Shown piece by piece: positions 53,702 through 61,900 of a stretch of DNA of 64,000 bases. Each line of letters opens with the position of its first letter. Within the stretch, counting starts at the first letter, position 1. The DNA is from Natronospira elongata (GTDB lineage: Bacteria > Pseudomonadota > Gammaproteobacteria > Natronospirales > Natronospiraceae), in assembly GCF_034931365.1 (NCBI RefSeq), contig NZ_JAYGII010000010.1:1-64000 (forward strand), in the 5' to 3' direction. Position numbers and translations under genes: made by a program. The notes below the pieces were generated by a model. That model did not search any database. It was given only the letters and a program-made list of their open reading frames with translations, and was not told the origin of the DNA.

Positions 53702-55075
53702 TTACTCTTCAATGACATTGCCCCGGCGCAGGTAACCCAGCAGATCACTGCGGGTCACCATGCCGAGGAAGTGTGAGTCGCGCACCACCGCCAGTGCGGT
53801 GTCGATTTCCAGGCGTTCAGCCAACTGGACCATGGGCAGATCCACTTCCACGGTGGGGAAGCTGGGATTCATGATCTCGCCCACCAGGCTGTCGAAACCC
53901 TTTTCCGAGCCCCTGACCGCATGGATCAGATCGCCCTCGTTGACCCCGCCCAACAGCCGGTCACCCTCCACGACCGGTAGTTGGGAGAAGCCGTTATCGC
54001 GCATCCGCTTGTGGGCGGTGGCCACCGTGTCCTGACGGGATACCGCCACCGTCGCCCGGTCTTCATGGGGCCGGCTGATCAGGTCCCGGAGGTCGCCGTG
54101 GGCGGGGCGCTCGATGAAGCCCTGCTCCCACATCCAGAAGTCGTTGTAGAGGCGGGAAATGTAACGATTCCCGGTGTCACAGGCCAGGGTCACCACATTC
54201 TTGGGCTCACTCTGCTCGCGGCAGTAACGGAGAGCCGCGGCCAGCAGGGTTCCGCTGGAGGAGCCTGCCATGATGCCTTCCTCGGAGAGCAGGCGGCGGG
54301 CGGTAAGAAAGGCCTCCCGGTCGGGAACGGCATAGGCCTTCTTGACGAAGCTGAGGTCGGCCACATCCGGGATGAAATCCTCGCCGATGCCCTCCACCAG
54401 CCAGGAACCGGCTTCACCCAGTTCCCCTTCATTGATGTAGCGAGTCAGCACCGAACCCTCGGGGTCGGCGACGATCAATTCCACCTCCGGCGCATGCTCC
54501 CGAAACCAGCGACCCAAACCAGTCACCGTGCCGGAACTGCCAACCCCGATGACCACCGCATCTACCTTGCCGTCCAGCTGTTCATAAATTTCCGGCGCGG
54601 TGGTGCGCTCGTGGGCCAGGGCATTATCCGGATTGCCGAACTGGTTGATGAAATAGGCATTGCGCTCTTCGGCAACACGGAGGGCCAGATCCTGGTAATA
54701 CTCCGGGTGGCCCTTGGCCACATCCGAGCGGGTCAGGATGACTTCGGCTCCCATGGCCCGGCAACTGGCGATCTTCTCCGGGCTCATCTTGTCAGGAATC
54801 ACCAGCACCAGGGGATAGCCCTTCTGGCGAGCCACCAGGGCAAGGCCAAGACCGGTGTTGCCGGCGGTACCTTCGACAATGGTGTCACCGGGCTTGAGAT
54901 CGCCCCGCTTCTCCGCCTCTTCGATCATGGTCCGGGCGATCCGGTCCTTGACCGAATGGGCCGGGTTGTTCAGTTCCAGCTTGGCGAACAGACGACAGGG
55001 GCCGGTATCCAGCCGCGTCAGTTCCACCATGGGCGTGCGCCCGATCATCTCGAGCGCATTGCGATAAATCTGCAT
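53702..55075 (-). CDS. Cystathionine beta-synthase (PALP domain plus tandem CBS)
   Basis: PLP enzyme of the tryptophan-synthase-beta fold. The PLP lysine is in SVKDRIAR (near residue 42), the phosphate loop is EGTAGNTG, and the SSSGT loop is near residue 265. Tandem CBS domains fill about residues 335-457. It likely joins homocysteine and serine (or an O-acylserine) to cystathionine; cysteine synthase activity is an alternative. The ATG at 55075 has GGGAGG upstream; a much longer open frame upstream runs opposite prmC and is not coding. Confidence 0.93.
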   Translation of the reverse strand: MQIYRNALEMIGRTPMVELTRLDTGPCRLFAKLELNNPAHSVKDRIARTMIEEAEKRGDLKPGDTIVEGTAGNTGLGLALVARQKGYPLVLVIPDKMSPEKIASCRAMGAEVILTRSDVAKGHPEYYQDLALRVAEERNAYFINQFGNPDNALAHERTTAPEIYEQLDGKVDAVVIGVGSSGTVTGLGRWFREHAPEVELIVADPEGSVLTRYINEGELGEAGSWLVEGIGEDFIPDVADLSFVKKAYAVPDREAFLTARRLLSEEGIMAGSSSGTLLAAALRYCREQSEPKNVVTLACDTGNRYISRLYNDFWMWEQGFIERPAHGDLRDLISRPHEDRATVAVSRQDTVATAHKRMRDNGFSQLPVVEGDRLLGGVNEGDLIHAVRGSEKGFDSLVGEIMNPSFPTVEVDLPMVQLAERLEIDTALAVVRDSHFLGMVTRSDLLGYLRRGNVIEE

Positions 55076-55216
55076 GCAGCCTCCCGCAGGCGAACAGGAA
55101 AACAGCGGTTGCAGGCCAAGGGGGTGCATTGGCCCAGGCCAACCGCCAGTCGCAAAGGCGCATATTGTACGGCATGGCCAGGAGCTTTGCCTCGCCAGCT
55201 TGCGTACAATGTGGGG

Positions 55217-56095
55217 ATGCGAGAAATACCCCCAGACAGCAGGTCTCAAACGGCCACCATCAGCGAGCTGCTCAGTCGGGGCGAGACCCTGCTCCAGGGC
55301 ACGACCCCCGATCCCCGTCGCGAGGCCCGCCTGCTGCTGCGCCATGCCAGCGGCCTGGGCGATGCCCAGATCATGGCCTTCCCGGAGCGACAGCTGACAG
55401 CGGCGGAGGCCGAGCGCTATCTCGCCTGGGTCCGGCGACGGGCCCGGCATGAACCGATTGCCCACCTGCTGGGCTGGCGTGATTTCCGGCAACTCAGCCT
55501 GCGGGTCGATGCCAATACCCTGATTCCCCGCCCGGAGACCGAGTTGCTGGTGGATCTGGCTCTTGATCTGATGCCGGCCGGGGGAGTACGCGCACTGGAT
55601 CTGGGCACCGGCAGCGGTGCCATTGCCCTGTGCCTGGCTGACGAACGCCCCGCATGGTCGGTCAGCGCCAGTGATGAGAGCGCGGCGGCCCTCAGCGTGG
55701 CCCGGGATAATGCCCAGCGGCTGGGCCTGAAGCTCCGCCTGCTGGAAGGCGACTGGTTCGAGCCAGTTACGGGGGAGCGTTTCGACCTGATCGTTTCCAA
55801 TCCGCCCTATATTCCCGAACAGGACCCTCACCTGGCGCAGGGCGATCTGCCCCACGAACCCCGCACCGCCCTGGCCGCGGGCGATGATGGCCTGGATGAC
55901 CTGCGCCGGATCATCCGCGAGGCCCCGGCCCAGCTGACCCCCAACGGCCGACTGATGCTGGAGCACGGTCATGACCAGGGACCGGCCGTGCGGGCGCTGC
56001 TGGATGCAGCCGGTCTGATCGAGATCGCGACCCACCGCGATCTGGCCGGCCGGGAACGGATATCCACTGCCCGCCGGGGAGGCGATACCGGCTAG
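55217..56095 (+). CDS. prmC: Release factor N5-glutamine methyltransferase
   Basis: Methylates the GGQ glutamine of release factors 1 and 2. The 292 residues include the SAM motif LDLGTGSGAIAL (near residue 120) and the catalytic NPPYIPE. The ATG at 55217 has only GGGG immediately before it, and a TACAAT ends seven bases upstream, so a short-leader or leaderless message is possible. It is separated from prfA by four minus-strand genes but still precedes moeB. Confidence 0.95.
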   Translation: MREIPPDSRSQTATISELLSRGETLLQGTTPDPRREARLLLRHASGLGDAQIMAFPERQLTAAEAERYLAWVRRRARHEPIAHLLGWRDFRQLSLRVDANTLIPRPETELLVDLALDLMPAGGVRALDLGTGSGAIALCLADERPAWSVSASDESAAALSVARDNAQRLGLKLRLLEGDWFEPVTGERFDLIVSNPPYIPEQDPHLAQGDLPHEPRTALAAGDDGLDDLRRIIREAPAQLTPNGRLMLEHGHDQGPAVRALLDAAGLIEIATHRDLAGRERISTARRGGDTG

Positions 56096-56192
56096 CCGCG
56101 CGAAATGCTGCCAAATGATAGCAAAAAGCTATCTGGGCAATGCAATTATTTATGCGCACATTCGCTAATATTAACTTGCTTTTGTACAAAGC

Positions 56193-56201
56193 TGGTATAG
56201 A
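56193..56201 (+). promoter_or_regulatory. Extended -10 promoter of candidate RNA
   Basis: TGGTATAGA combines an extended -10 TG motif with TATAGA in an AT-rich stretch unlike its surroundings. A weak -35 (AACTTG at 17 bp) precedes it. A dyad with 6-bp arms (GACTTG and CAAGTC, 56200-56215) covers the predicted start site and may be an operator. Confidence 0.55.
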
Positions 56202-56207
56202 CTTGAA

Positions 56208-56404
56208 CTCAAGTCCGGCAACGATCCGGACCCGCCGGATCCATCGTGACTCCCCCTCACCCGGATCCGGCTGCCGCCAACAGTCCCCAAGCAGGCGGCA
56301 ACAAGAAGCCGGGGCTACCCGGCCGCCCTTCCGACAGGCGAGCGACGGCAAGGATGCCACCAAGCAACTACCCCAACGGGGCCCGCAAGGGCCCCGCTTT
56401 TTTT
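56208..56404 (+). ncRNA. Candidate small RNA or moeB attenuation leader
   Basis: A region of about 200 nt between prmC and moeB begins at a likely promoter and ends in a strong terminator. It has several hairpins: ATCCGG/CCGGAT, GCCGCC/GGCGGC, GCCGGG/CCCGGC with loop GCTA, and GGCA/TGCC presenting AGGA in its loop. C-rich single-stranded runs lie between them, and four GGA motifs are present. No protein is evident. It does not match TPP, molybdenum cofactor, 6S, SRP, RNase P or tmRNA patterns I know. It could be a trans-acting RNA or a premature-termination leader for moeB, which starts 44 nt after the terminator. Confidence 0.5.
56377..56404 (+). terminator. GNRA-loop terminator before moeB
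   Basis: An 8-bp perfect GC stem (CGGGGCCC with GGGCCCCG) closes a GCAA tetraloop and is followed by seven T residues. It lies 44 bp before the moeB start. Confidence 0.9.
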
Positions 56405-56447
56405 GCCATGTAAAATAGTCGCCCACGCATTGGCCCCGGAGAAGCGG

Positions 56448-57188
56448 ATGGACCGACTTCGCTATGCCCGACATCTGTCACTGCCGGAATTCGGCGAGGA
56501 CGCCCAGAGCGAACTGGGCCGCTCCACCGCCCTGATCGTCGGCATGGGTGGCCTGAGCAATCCATCTGCCGCCTATCTGGCCGCCGCCGGGATCGGCCGG
56601 CTGATTCTGGCCGATTTCGATAGTGTCGACACCGCCAACCTGCAACGCCAGATCCTGTTCGATAGCACCCAGGTGGGTCATGACAAGGCGCAGGCAGCCC
56701 GTGACCGCCTGCTGGCCCTGAACCCGGCGGTGGCGATCGACTGTGAGCGTGAGCGGCTGGACGATGCCAACCTGGACAGGCTGCTGCCAGAAGTGGATGT
56801 CATCCTCGACGGCAGTGACAATTTCCCCACCCGCTTCGCGGTCAATCGCGCCGCTGTTCGCCATGGAAGGCCTTTGGTTTCCGGGGCCGCGATTCGCTGG
56901 CAGGGCCAGGTGGCGGTCTTCGACAGCCGCCATGGTGGCTGCTATGCCTGCCTCTTTGACGAGGCTGCCGCTGACGATGACATGGGGGACTGCGCCAGCA
57001 ACGGGGTGCTGGGCCCTCTGGTGGGTGTGATTGGTGCCATGCAGGCGGTCGAGGCCATCAAGCTGCTCACCGGGCGCGGTGAGGCTTTGCAGGACCGCCT
57101 GTTACGCTATGATGCCCATTCTGGCCGCTGGCGAGAGACCCGCTTTGCCCGGGATCCCCTCTGCCCGGTCTGTGGCCGGCGAAACTGA
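56448..57188 (+). CDS. moeB: MoeB/ThiF-family adenylyltransferase
   Basis: E1-like enzyme that adenylates the C-terminal glycine of a ubiquitin-like sulfur carrier (MoaD or ThiS). The 246 residues include the nucleotide motif GMGGLSNPSA (near residue 32), the conserved R in NLQRQILF, and zinc cysteines CYAC and CPVC. The ATG at 56448 has GGAG upstream. Gene order prmC-moeB is typical. Whether MoaD or ThiS is the partner cannot be told. Confidence 0.92.
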   Translation: MDRLRYARHLSLPEFGEDAQSELGRSTALIVGMGGLSNPSAAYLAAAGIGRLILADFDSVDTANLQRQILFDSTQVGHDKAQAARDRLLALNPAVAIDCERERLDDANLDRLLPEVDVILDGSDNFPTRFAVNRAAVRHGRPLVSGAAIRWQGQVAVFDSRHGGCYACLFDEAAADDDMGDCASNGVLGPLVGVIGAMQAVEAIKLLTGRGEALQDRLLRYDAHSGRWRETRFARDPLCPVCGRRN

Positions 57189-57219
57189 CCTGACAATCAC
57201 CTGGCGCTGGAGATCCGGT

Positions 57220-57720
57220 ATGAGTGAGTCAATTGCGGAAACAAGCGACCCCTTGCAGCTTCTGGAAAGGGAAGACAGCGTCGAGGCCCTTCAGCGCTAT
57301 CTGCTCGATTGCATTCCGCTGCTCCAGCATATGAATGTGAGCGTCAATCGAATTGACCGTGAGGCGGTACGTATCGCGGCACCACTGGCGCCCAACAGCA
57401 ACCACATCGGCACCGCCTTCGGCGGCAGCCTCCACGGCCTTGGCACGCTGGCTGCCTGGGGTCTTCTGTGGGTGCTGCTGAGGGACCAGCCCGATGTCAG
57501 CCTGGTGATTCGCGACAGCAGCATGCGCTACCTGGAACCGGCCAAGGATGATCTGGTGGCGGTCTGCGAGACCCCCAATGTAGGCCTGGTCACCCAGTTC
57601 CTGCGGGGCATCCAGCGTCGCAGCAAATCCGCCATCGAACTCCAGGCCCGAGTGGAAAGCGCCGGCCGGACCTGCGCCGAGTTCCGCGGCGTTTTTGTTG
57701 CCATTCGCGCCAGGAAGTAG
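57220..57720 (+). CDS. YiiD-like thioesterase-domain protein
   Basis: A 166-residue hot-dog-fold protein resembling the C-terminal putative thioesterase domain of E. coli YiiD. The signature FGGSLHGLGTLAAWG lies near residue 70. The start at 57220 follows a weak ribosome binding site; a longer open frame upstream overlaps moeB. It lies 31 bp after moeB and may share its transcript. The acyl substrate is unknown. Confidence 0.82.
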   Translation: MSESIAETSDPLQLLEREDSVEALQRYLLDCIPLLQHMNVSVNRIDREAVRIAAPLAPNSNHIGTAFGGSLHGLGTLAAWGLLWVLLRDQPDVSLVIRDSSMRYLEPAKDDLVAVCETPNVGLVTQFLRGIQRRSKSAIELQARVESAGRTCAEFRGVFVAIRARK

Positions 57721-57902
57721 CCCCGACGCAGACACCCTCCTCCCGGGCCCCCTTCTTATCCCCCGTTTGGGGGAGAGACATTGCCACACCACGTCCCTAC
57801 ACTTCGTTGGTGTAGTGCTGCGGTGGACGCGGCAGTACGTGATCCAAGGATCCGCATAACAGACAACACGTTTCTCGCGGAGGGAAACAGGGAGGAGTAC
57901 AG

Positions 57903-59405
57903 ATGATGAATAGACATATATTGACCACTGTTGCCATTGCAGGCAGTTTCGCGCTCAGCGGCTGTTTCAGCAGCGACTCAGATGATAGCGCTAGCCCAGA
58001 CCAGGTTGAGGGCCAGATCGTGGTTCCCGTGGGGACCGCCGACGGCGACGACGACAATGGTGCGATCCTGAACCAAATGGCCGGTCACCCGGCGGCGCTT
58101 CGGCCCACCGCAGGCGGTACCATCCTGAACGCCAGTGCCAACTGCCCAGATGTTCCTGGTGGCTACGAAGCCCTGGCCGATGCCACCGTGGAATTCCTGG
58201 ACAGCAGCGACGTGGTCGTGGGTGATACGGTGACCACCGACGAATGCGGTCAGTTCAATGCCGACCCGCCCTCCGAGGCCGTCATGGTTCGAGCCACCCG
58301 AGATGGGTTCCATCCGGTGGAAGCGGAAGTTGCCAATTTCCGCGCAGGGGGCTCTGGAATTGGGTCCACCATCCCCTCCAACTGGAACTACCGTATTGGC
58401 TCCATGCAGGTCCAAAGCGATGGGCGTGTAGCCTTCACCGTGGTTGACGATCAGCGTGGCATGGCCGTCATCGGCCTCCCGGCCCGCACAGTGGAAGCCC
58501 TGGTGAACCAGACCCAGGTCTCCATCGGCGACCTGACCAGCAGTGCCGCCACCCAGGAAGCCGCCTCGGTCGGCGTGGTGCTGGATGCCAGTGGCTCCAT
58601 GTACCAGTGGGCCTACACTGACGAGGACACCGGTGAGAGCTTTGACCGTTTCCAGCTCACCACCCTCGCCACCCATGAATTCCTGAATATCCGGGGCGGC
58701 GGTGATGAGGTCAGCTTCACCATCTTTGATGGTCGCGTGGACCTGATTAATGATGACTGGATTGAGGCCAACTGGACGCTGGAAGATGCTCAGCAGGATC
58801 CGGTGGACTACAGCTTCAGCAGCTCCGGTTTCACCCAGGATGAGGAACCCCTGCGCATGATCAGCGATGCGTTCAATCCTCACTCCACCATCTGGGGAGC
58901 CAACCAGGATGCCGACACCATCGCGGATGATCCCCACGCGGAGACTCCCGACTTCCAGATCACCAACTCCTACAGCTGGGGCGGGATGACGGCACTTTAT
59001 GATGCCGTTGATGCTGGTCTGGACGTGCTGGAGACAGCGGCGAATGACCGCAAGATCCTGGTCACCATGGGGGATGGCGGCGATAACAGCTCAACCAAGA
59101 ACAAGCAGGAAGTCATCGACCGCGCCAACAGCATGGGGATCCCGGTTCTGGCTGTGGGCCTGGCGGTGTCCGGTACCGCTGAACAGAACCTGAAGGATCT
59201 GGGTTACGACACCGGCGGTGACTACTTCTCCGTGGACAGCATCGATATCTCCGATGCCTTTATCAGCATCCAGAGCGGTATCCAGTTCCAGTACCTCCTG
59301 GAGCTGCCTGGCGTGGACCTGGAGGCCGGCGATGTTCTCACCCTGCGCATCGACTACAACAACATCGTTGCCGAGCGAGACTACACCGTACCCTCCAATC
59401 CCTAA
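57903..59405 (+). CDS. VWA-domain lipoprotein
   Basis: A 500-residue predicted envelope lipoprotein (lipobox ALSGC near residue 21). A carboxypeptidase-regulatory-like or CarDB-type beta domain lies near residues 75-165, followed by a von Willebrand factor A domain (about 220-470) with the complete MIDAS start DASGSM and a downstream GGMTAL threonine. AGGAG precedes the ATG. Leader contains a CTACAC/GTGTAG hairpin (57804-57822). Its partner is unknown; adhesion or protein-protein metal-dependent binding is likely. Confidence 0.85.
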   Translation: MMNRHILTTVAIAGSFALSGCFSSDSDDSASPDQVEGQIVVPVGTADGDDDNGAILNQMAGHPAALRPTAGGTILNASANCPDVPGGYEALADATVEFLDSSDVVVGDTVTTDECGQFNADPPSEAVMVRATRDGFHPVEAEVANFRAGGSGIGSTIPSNWNYRIGSMQVQSDGRVAFTVVDDQRGMAVIGLPARTVEALVNQTQVSIGDLTSSAATQEAASVGVVLDASGSMYQWAYTDEDTGESFDRFQLTTLATHEFLNIRGGGDEVSFTIFDGRVDLINDDWIEANWTLEDAQQDPVDYSFSSSGFTQDEEPLRMISDAFNPHSTIWGANQDADTIADDPHAETPDFQITNSYSWGGMTALYDAVDAGLDVLETAANDRKILVTMGDGGDNSSTKNKQEVIDRANSMGIPVLAVGLAVSGTAEQNLKDLGYDTGGDYFSVDSIDISDAFISIQSGIQFQYLLELPGVDLEAGDVLTLRIDYNNIVAERDYTVPSNP

Positions 59406-59424
59406 GCAATAATCGCGGGTAAGA

Positions 59425-59460
59425 AAAAGCGCCAGCAGGGCTTTCCCTGCTGGCGCTTTT
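59425..59460. terminator. Bidirectional rho-independent terminator
   Basis: A perfect 16-bp stem (AAAAGCGCCAGCAGGG with its complement) closes CTTT. It separates the VWA lipoprotein gene from the converging hslO. Confidence 0.92.
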
Positions 59461-59490
59461 CATTCGCGACAACCAGACTCCGGTCGCGCG

Positions 59491-60378
59491 TCAGTGTCGG
59501 GTGCTGGAACCCAAGCTGCTCGAAGAATCCGCGAACAGCTCGGCTGTATCGACTTTATCAAAATGATAGCTTCGACCACAGAATTCGCAGGACACCTCCA
59601 CGCGTCCCTGAGCCTCAATGATCTCCTCCACTTCCTCTGTGCCCAACCGCCGCAGCACGTCGGCAATCTTGTCGCGGGAACAGGTGCAGCGAAAGGCCAC
59701 CGGGTGGGCCTCGAACAGGCGAACGTCTTCTTCATGATAGAGGCGGTGCAGGAGCTGCTCCACCGGCAGATGACAGAGCTCCTGTTCGCTAACCGTCTCC
59801 GCCAGGGTGACGGCCCGATTCCAGGCATCATCCTCTTCCTGTTCACCGGGAATCACCTGCAACAACAGACCGGAAGCCGCATGCTCGTCGGCGGCAAGCC
59901 ACAGGCGGGTGGGAAGCTGTTCCGAGCGGGAGAAATAACCTTCCAGGCAGGCACCCAGGCTATCCCCTTCCATGGGCACAATGCCCTGATAGCGCTCTGA
60001 TTGCTCCTTCTGCTCAATGGTGATGGCCATGGTGCCATCACCCACCAGGGTCTGGAAGCTGTCGGTATCCGGCAGGGACTCTCCGTACTGGGCGGTACCG
60101 CGAAGCACCAGGTCGCTGCTGCACTGCACCACCAGCAGGTTCACCGGACCACTGCCCTGGACCTGCAGGGTCATGGCACCATCAAACTTCAAGGTGGACG
60201 CCAGCAGGCTGGCGGCGGCCATGGCCTGGCCCAACAGCCGACGCACGGGCGCGGGGTAATCCGTATGTTCCAGGGCGGCCTGCCAGCTTGCGTCCAGATG
60301 CACCACCTCCCCCCGCACCGGGAAATGCTCAAAGAGGAAGCGGTGCAGACTGTCAGCCTGTTTGACTGCGTCGTTCAT
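59491..60378 (-). CDS. hslO: Redox-regulated chaperone Hsp33
   Basis: Holdase activated by oxidation and unfolding. The 295 residues contain the C-terminal zinc cysteines CTC (near residue 236) and CEFC (near 268), here spaced as CxC and CxxC as in the family. It overlaps gatB by four bases (its ATG lies over the gatB stop region), so it lies upstream of gatB-free sequence and downstream in the gat transcript. Confidence 0.96.
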   Translation of the reverse strand: MNDAVKQADSLHRFLFEHFPVRGEVVHLDASWQAALEHTDYPAPVRRLLGQAMAAASLLASTLKFDGAMTLQVQGSGPVNLLVVQCSSDLVLRGTAQYGESLPDTDSFQTLVGDGTMAITIEQKEQSERYQGIVPMEGDSLGACLEGYFSRSEQLPTRLWLAADEHAASGLLLQVIPGEQEEDDAWNRAVTLAETVSEQELCHLPVEQLLHRLYHEEDVRLFEAHPVAFRCTCSRDKIADVLRRLGTEEVEEIIEAQGRVEVSCEFCGRSYHFDKVDTAELFADSSSSLGSSTRH

Positions 60379-61811
60379 CCCTTCAGCTTCTCCTTCAGAA
60401 GCTCATTGACCTGTTGGGGGTTGGCCTTGCCCTTGGTGGCCTTCATCACCTGCCCCACGAAGAAGCCGAAGAGCTTGTCCTTACCGGCCCGGTATTGCTC
60501 CAGCTGCTGGGGATTCTTTTCCAGCACGTCGTCGATGATGGGCTCGATGGCCGAGGCATCGGTGATCTGCTTGAGACCCTTCTTGTCGATGATGGTATCG
60601 GCATCGCCCTCACCGGCCCACATGGCCTCGAATACATCCTTGGCGATCTTGCCGGAGATGGTGTTGTCCTCGATACGCTTGAGCAGTCCGGCCAGGGCAT
60701 CGGCATTCACCGGGGCCTCGGCAATCTCCACGCCGTCCTTGTTGAGGAAGCCTGAAAACTCACCCATGACCCAGTTGGCCGCCAACTTGGGATCACCGCC
60801 CGAGGCCTTGACCACCGCCTCATAGAAATCACCCATTTCCCGGGTGGCTGTCAGCACGCCGGCATCATAGGCCTTGAGACCGTAATCGCTGATGAATCGC
60901 TCTCTCTTTGCATCCGGCAGCTCGGGAAGGCTGGAACGAACCTTCTCGACAAAGCTGTTCTCGATCTCCAAAGGCAGCAGGTCCGGGTCGGGGAAGTAAC
61001 GATAATCGTTGGCTTCCTCCTTGGTCCTCATGGAGCGGGTCTCGCCCTTGGCAGGATCGTAGAGACGGGTCTCCTGCACCACTTCACCACCGGACTCAAG
61101 GACATCAATCTGCCGCTCCACTTCGTAATCAATGGCCTTCTCCACGAAACGGAAGGAGTTGACGTTCTTGATCTCGGTGCGGGTGCCAAACTCTTTCTGG
61201 CCCTTGGGACGCACGGAGACATTGGCATCGCAACGGAAAGAACCTTCCTGCATGTTGCCGTCACAGATCTCCAGGTAGCGAACCAGGGAATGGAGTTTTT
61301 TCATGTAGGCCACCGCTTCCGCGGAGGAGCGCAGATCCGGCTCGGAGACGATCTCCAGCAGGGGCGTGCCGGCGCGGTTGAGGTCGATGCCGGTCATGGT
61401 CTCGAAACCCTCGTGCAGCGACTTGCCGGCGTCTTCTTCCAGGTGGGCCCGGGTGACGCCCACAGTCTTGGTGCTGCCGTCATCCATTTCGATATCCAGG
61501 GTGCCCTCGTAGACTACCGGCAGCTCGTACTGGCTGATCTGATATCCCTTGGGCAGGTCCGGATAGAAGTAGTTCTTGCGAGCAAAAACCGAACGATCGG
61601 CAATCTTGGCGCCGATGGCCAGCCCCAGCTTCACGGCCATGCCCACCGCCTCACGGTTGAGCACCGGCAACATGCCGGGATAGCCCAGATCAATGAGCGA
61701 GGCCTGGGTATTGGGCTCGGCACCGTAGGCGGTGGAACTGCCCGAAAAGATCTTGCTACTGGTTTGGAGCTGGGTGTGGATTTCCAGCCCGATGACGGTT
61801 TCCCATTCCAT
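60375..61811 (-). CDS. gatB: Asp-tRNA(Asn)/Glu-tRNA(Gln) amidotransferase subunit B
   Basis: tRNA-binding and kinase subunit of the GatCAB complex. The 478 residues begin with WETVIGLEIHTQL and carry the glycine-rich and C-terminal YqeY-like tail domain (about 330-478). Presence of gatCAB implies indirect charging of Asn and/or Gln tRNA. An 89-bp gap containing REP-like sequences separates it from gatA. Confidence 0.98.
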   Translation of the reverse strand: MEWETVIGLEIHTQLQTSSKIFSGSSTAYGAEPNTQASLIDLGYPGMLPVLNREAVGMAVKLGLAIGAKIADRSVFARKNYFYPDLPKGYQISQYELPVVYEGTLDIEMDDGSTKTVGVTRAHLEEDAGKSLHEGFETMTGIDLNRAGTPLLEIVSEPDLRSSAEAVAYMKKLHSLVRYLEICDGNMQEGSFRCDANVSVRPKGQKEFGTRTEIKNVNSFRFVEKAIDYEVERQIDVLESGGEVVQETRLYDPAKGETRSMRTKEEANDYRYFPDPDLLPLEIENSFVEKVRSSLPELPDAKRERFISDYGLKAYDAGVLTATREMGDFYEAVVKASGGDPKLAANWVMGEFSGFLNKDGVEIAEAPVNADALAGLLKRIEDNTISGKIAKDVFEAMWAGEGDADTIIDKKGLKQITDASAIEPIIDDVLEKNPQQLEQYRAGKDKLFGFFVGQVMKATKGKANPQQVNELLKEKLKG

Positions 61812-61829
61812 AATCGTGTTCCAATTTTG

Positions 61830-61900
61830 ACTGTGGGAGACCCCTTGGCAGGGTCTGTACTGGTCCAGAGTCGAGACGGGAAAGTCTCGACCTCACAGTG
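61830..61900. repeat. REP-like inverted pair between gatA and gatB
   Basis: Two palindromic units in head-to-head orientation. The first has AGACCC pairing with GGGTCT (61838-61856) after a CTGTGGGAG head; the second has GTCGAGAC pairing with GTCTCGAC (61870-61891) before a CTCACAG head. The heads are near-complementary, as in REP doublets (BIME-like). Confidence 0.6.

Noticed and set aside
55076..56035. N-terminal extension of the cystathionine beta-synthase frame
   Set aside because: The extension is antisense to prmC, and the family N-terminus with a GGGAGG site begins at 55075.
56208..56404. TPP or molybdenum-cofactor riboswitch before moeB
   Set aside because: The conserved core sequences of those riboswitches, as I remember them, are not present.
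57759..57774. TCCCCC/GGGGGA hairpin after the thioesterase gene as a terminator
   Set aside because: The stem is only six pairs and there is no T tract on either strand.
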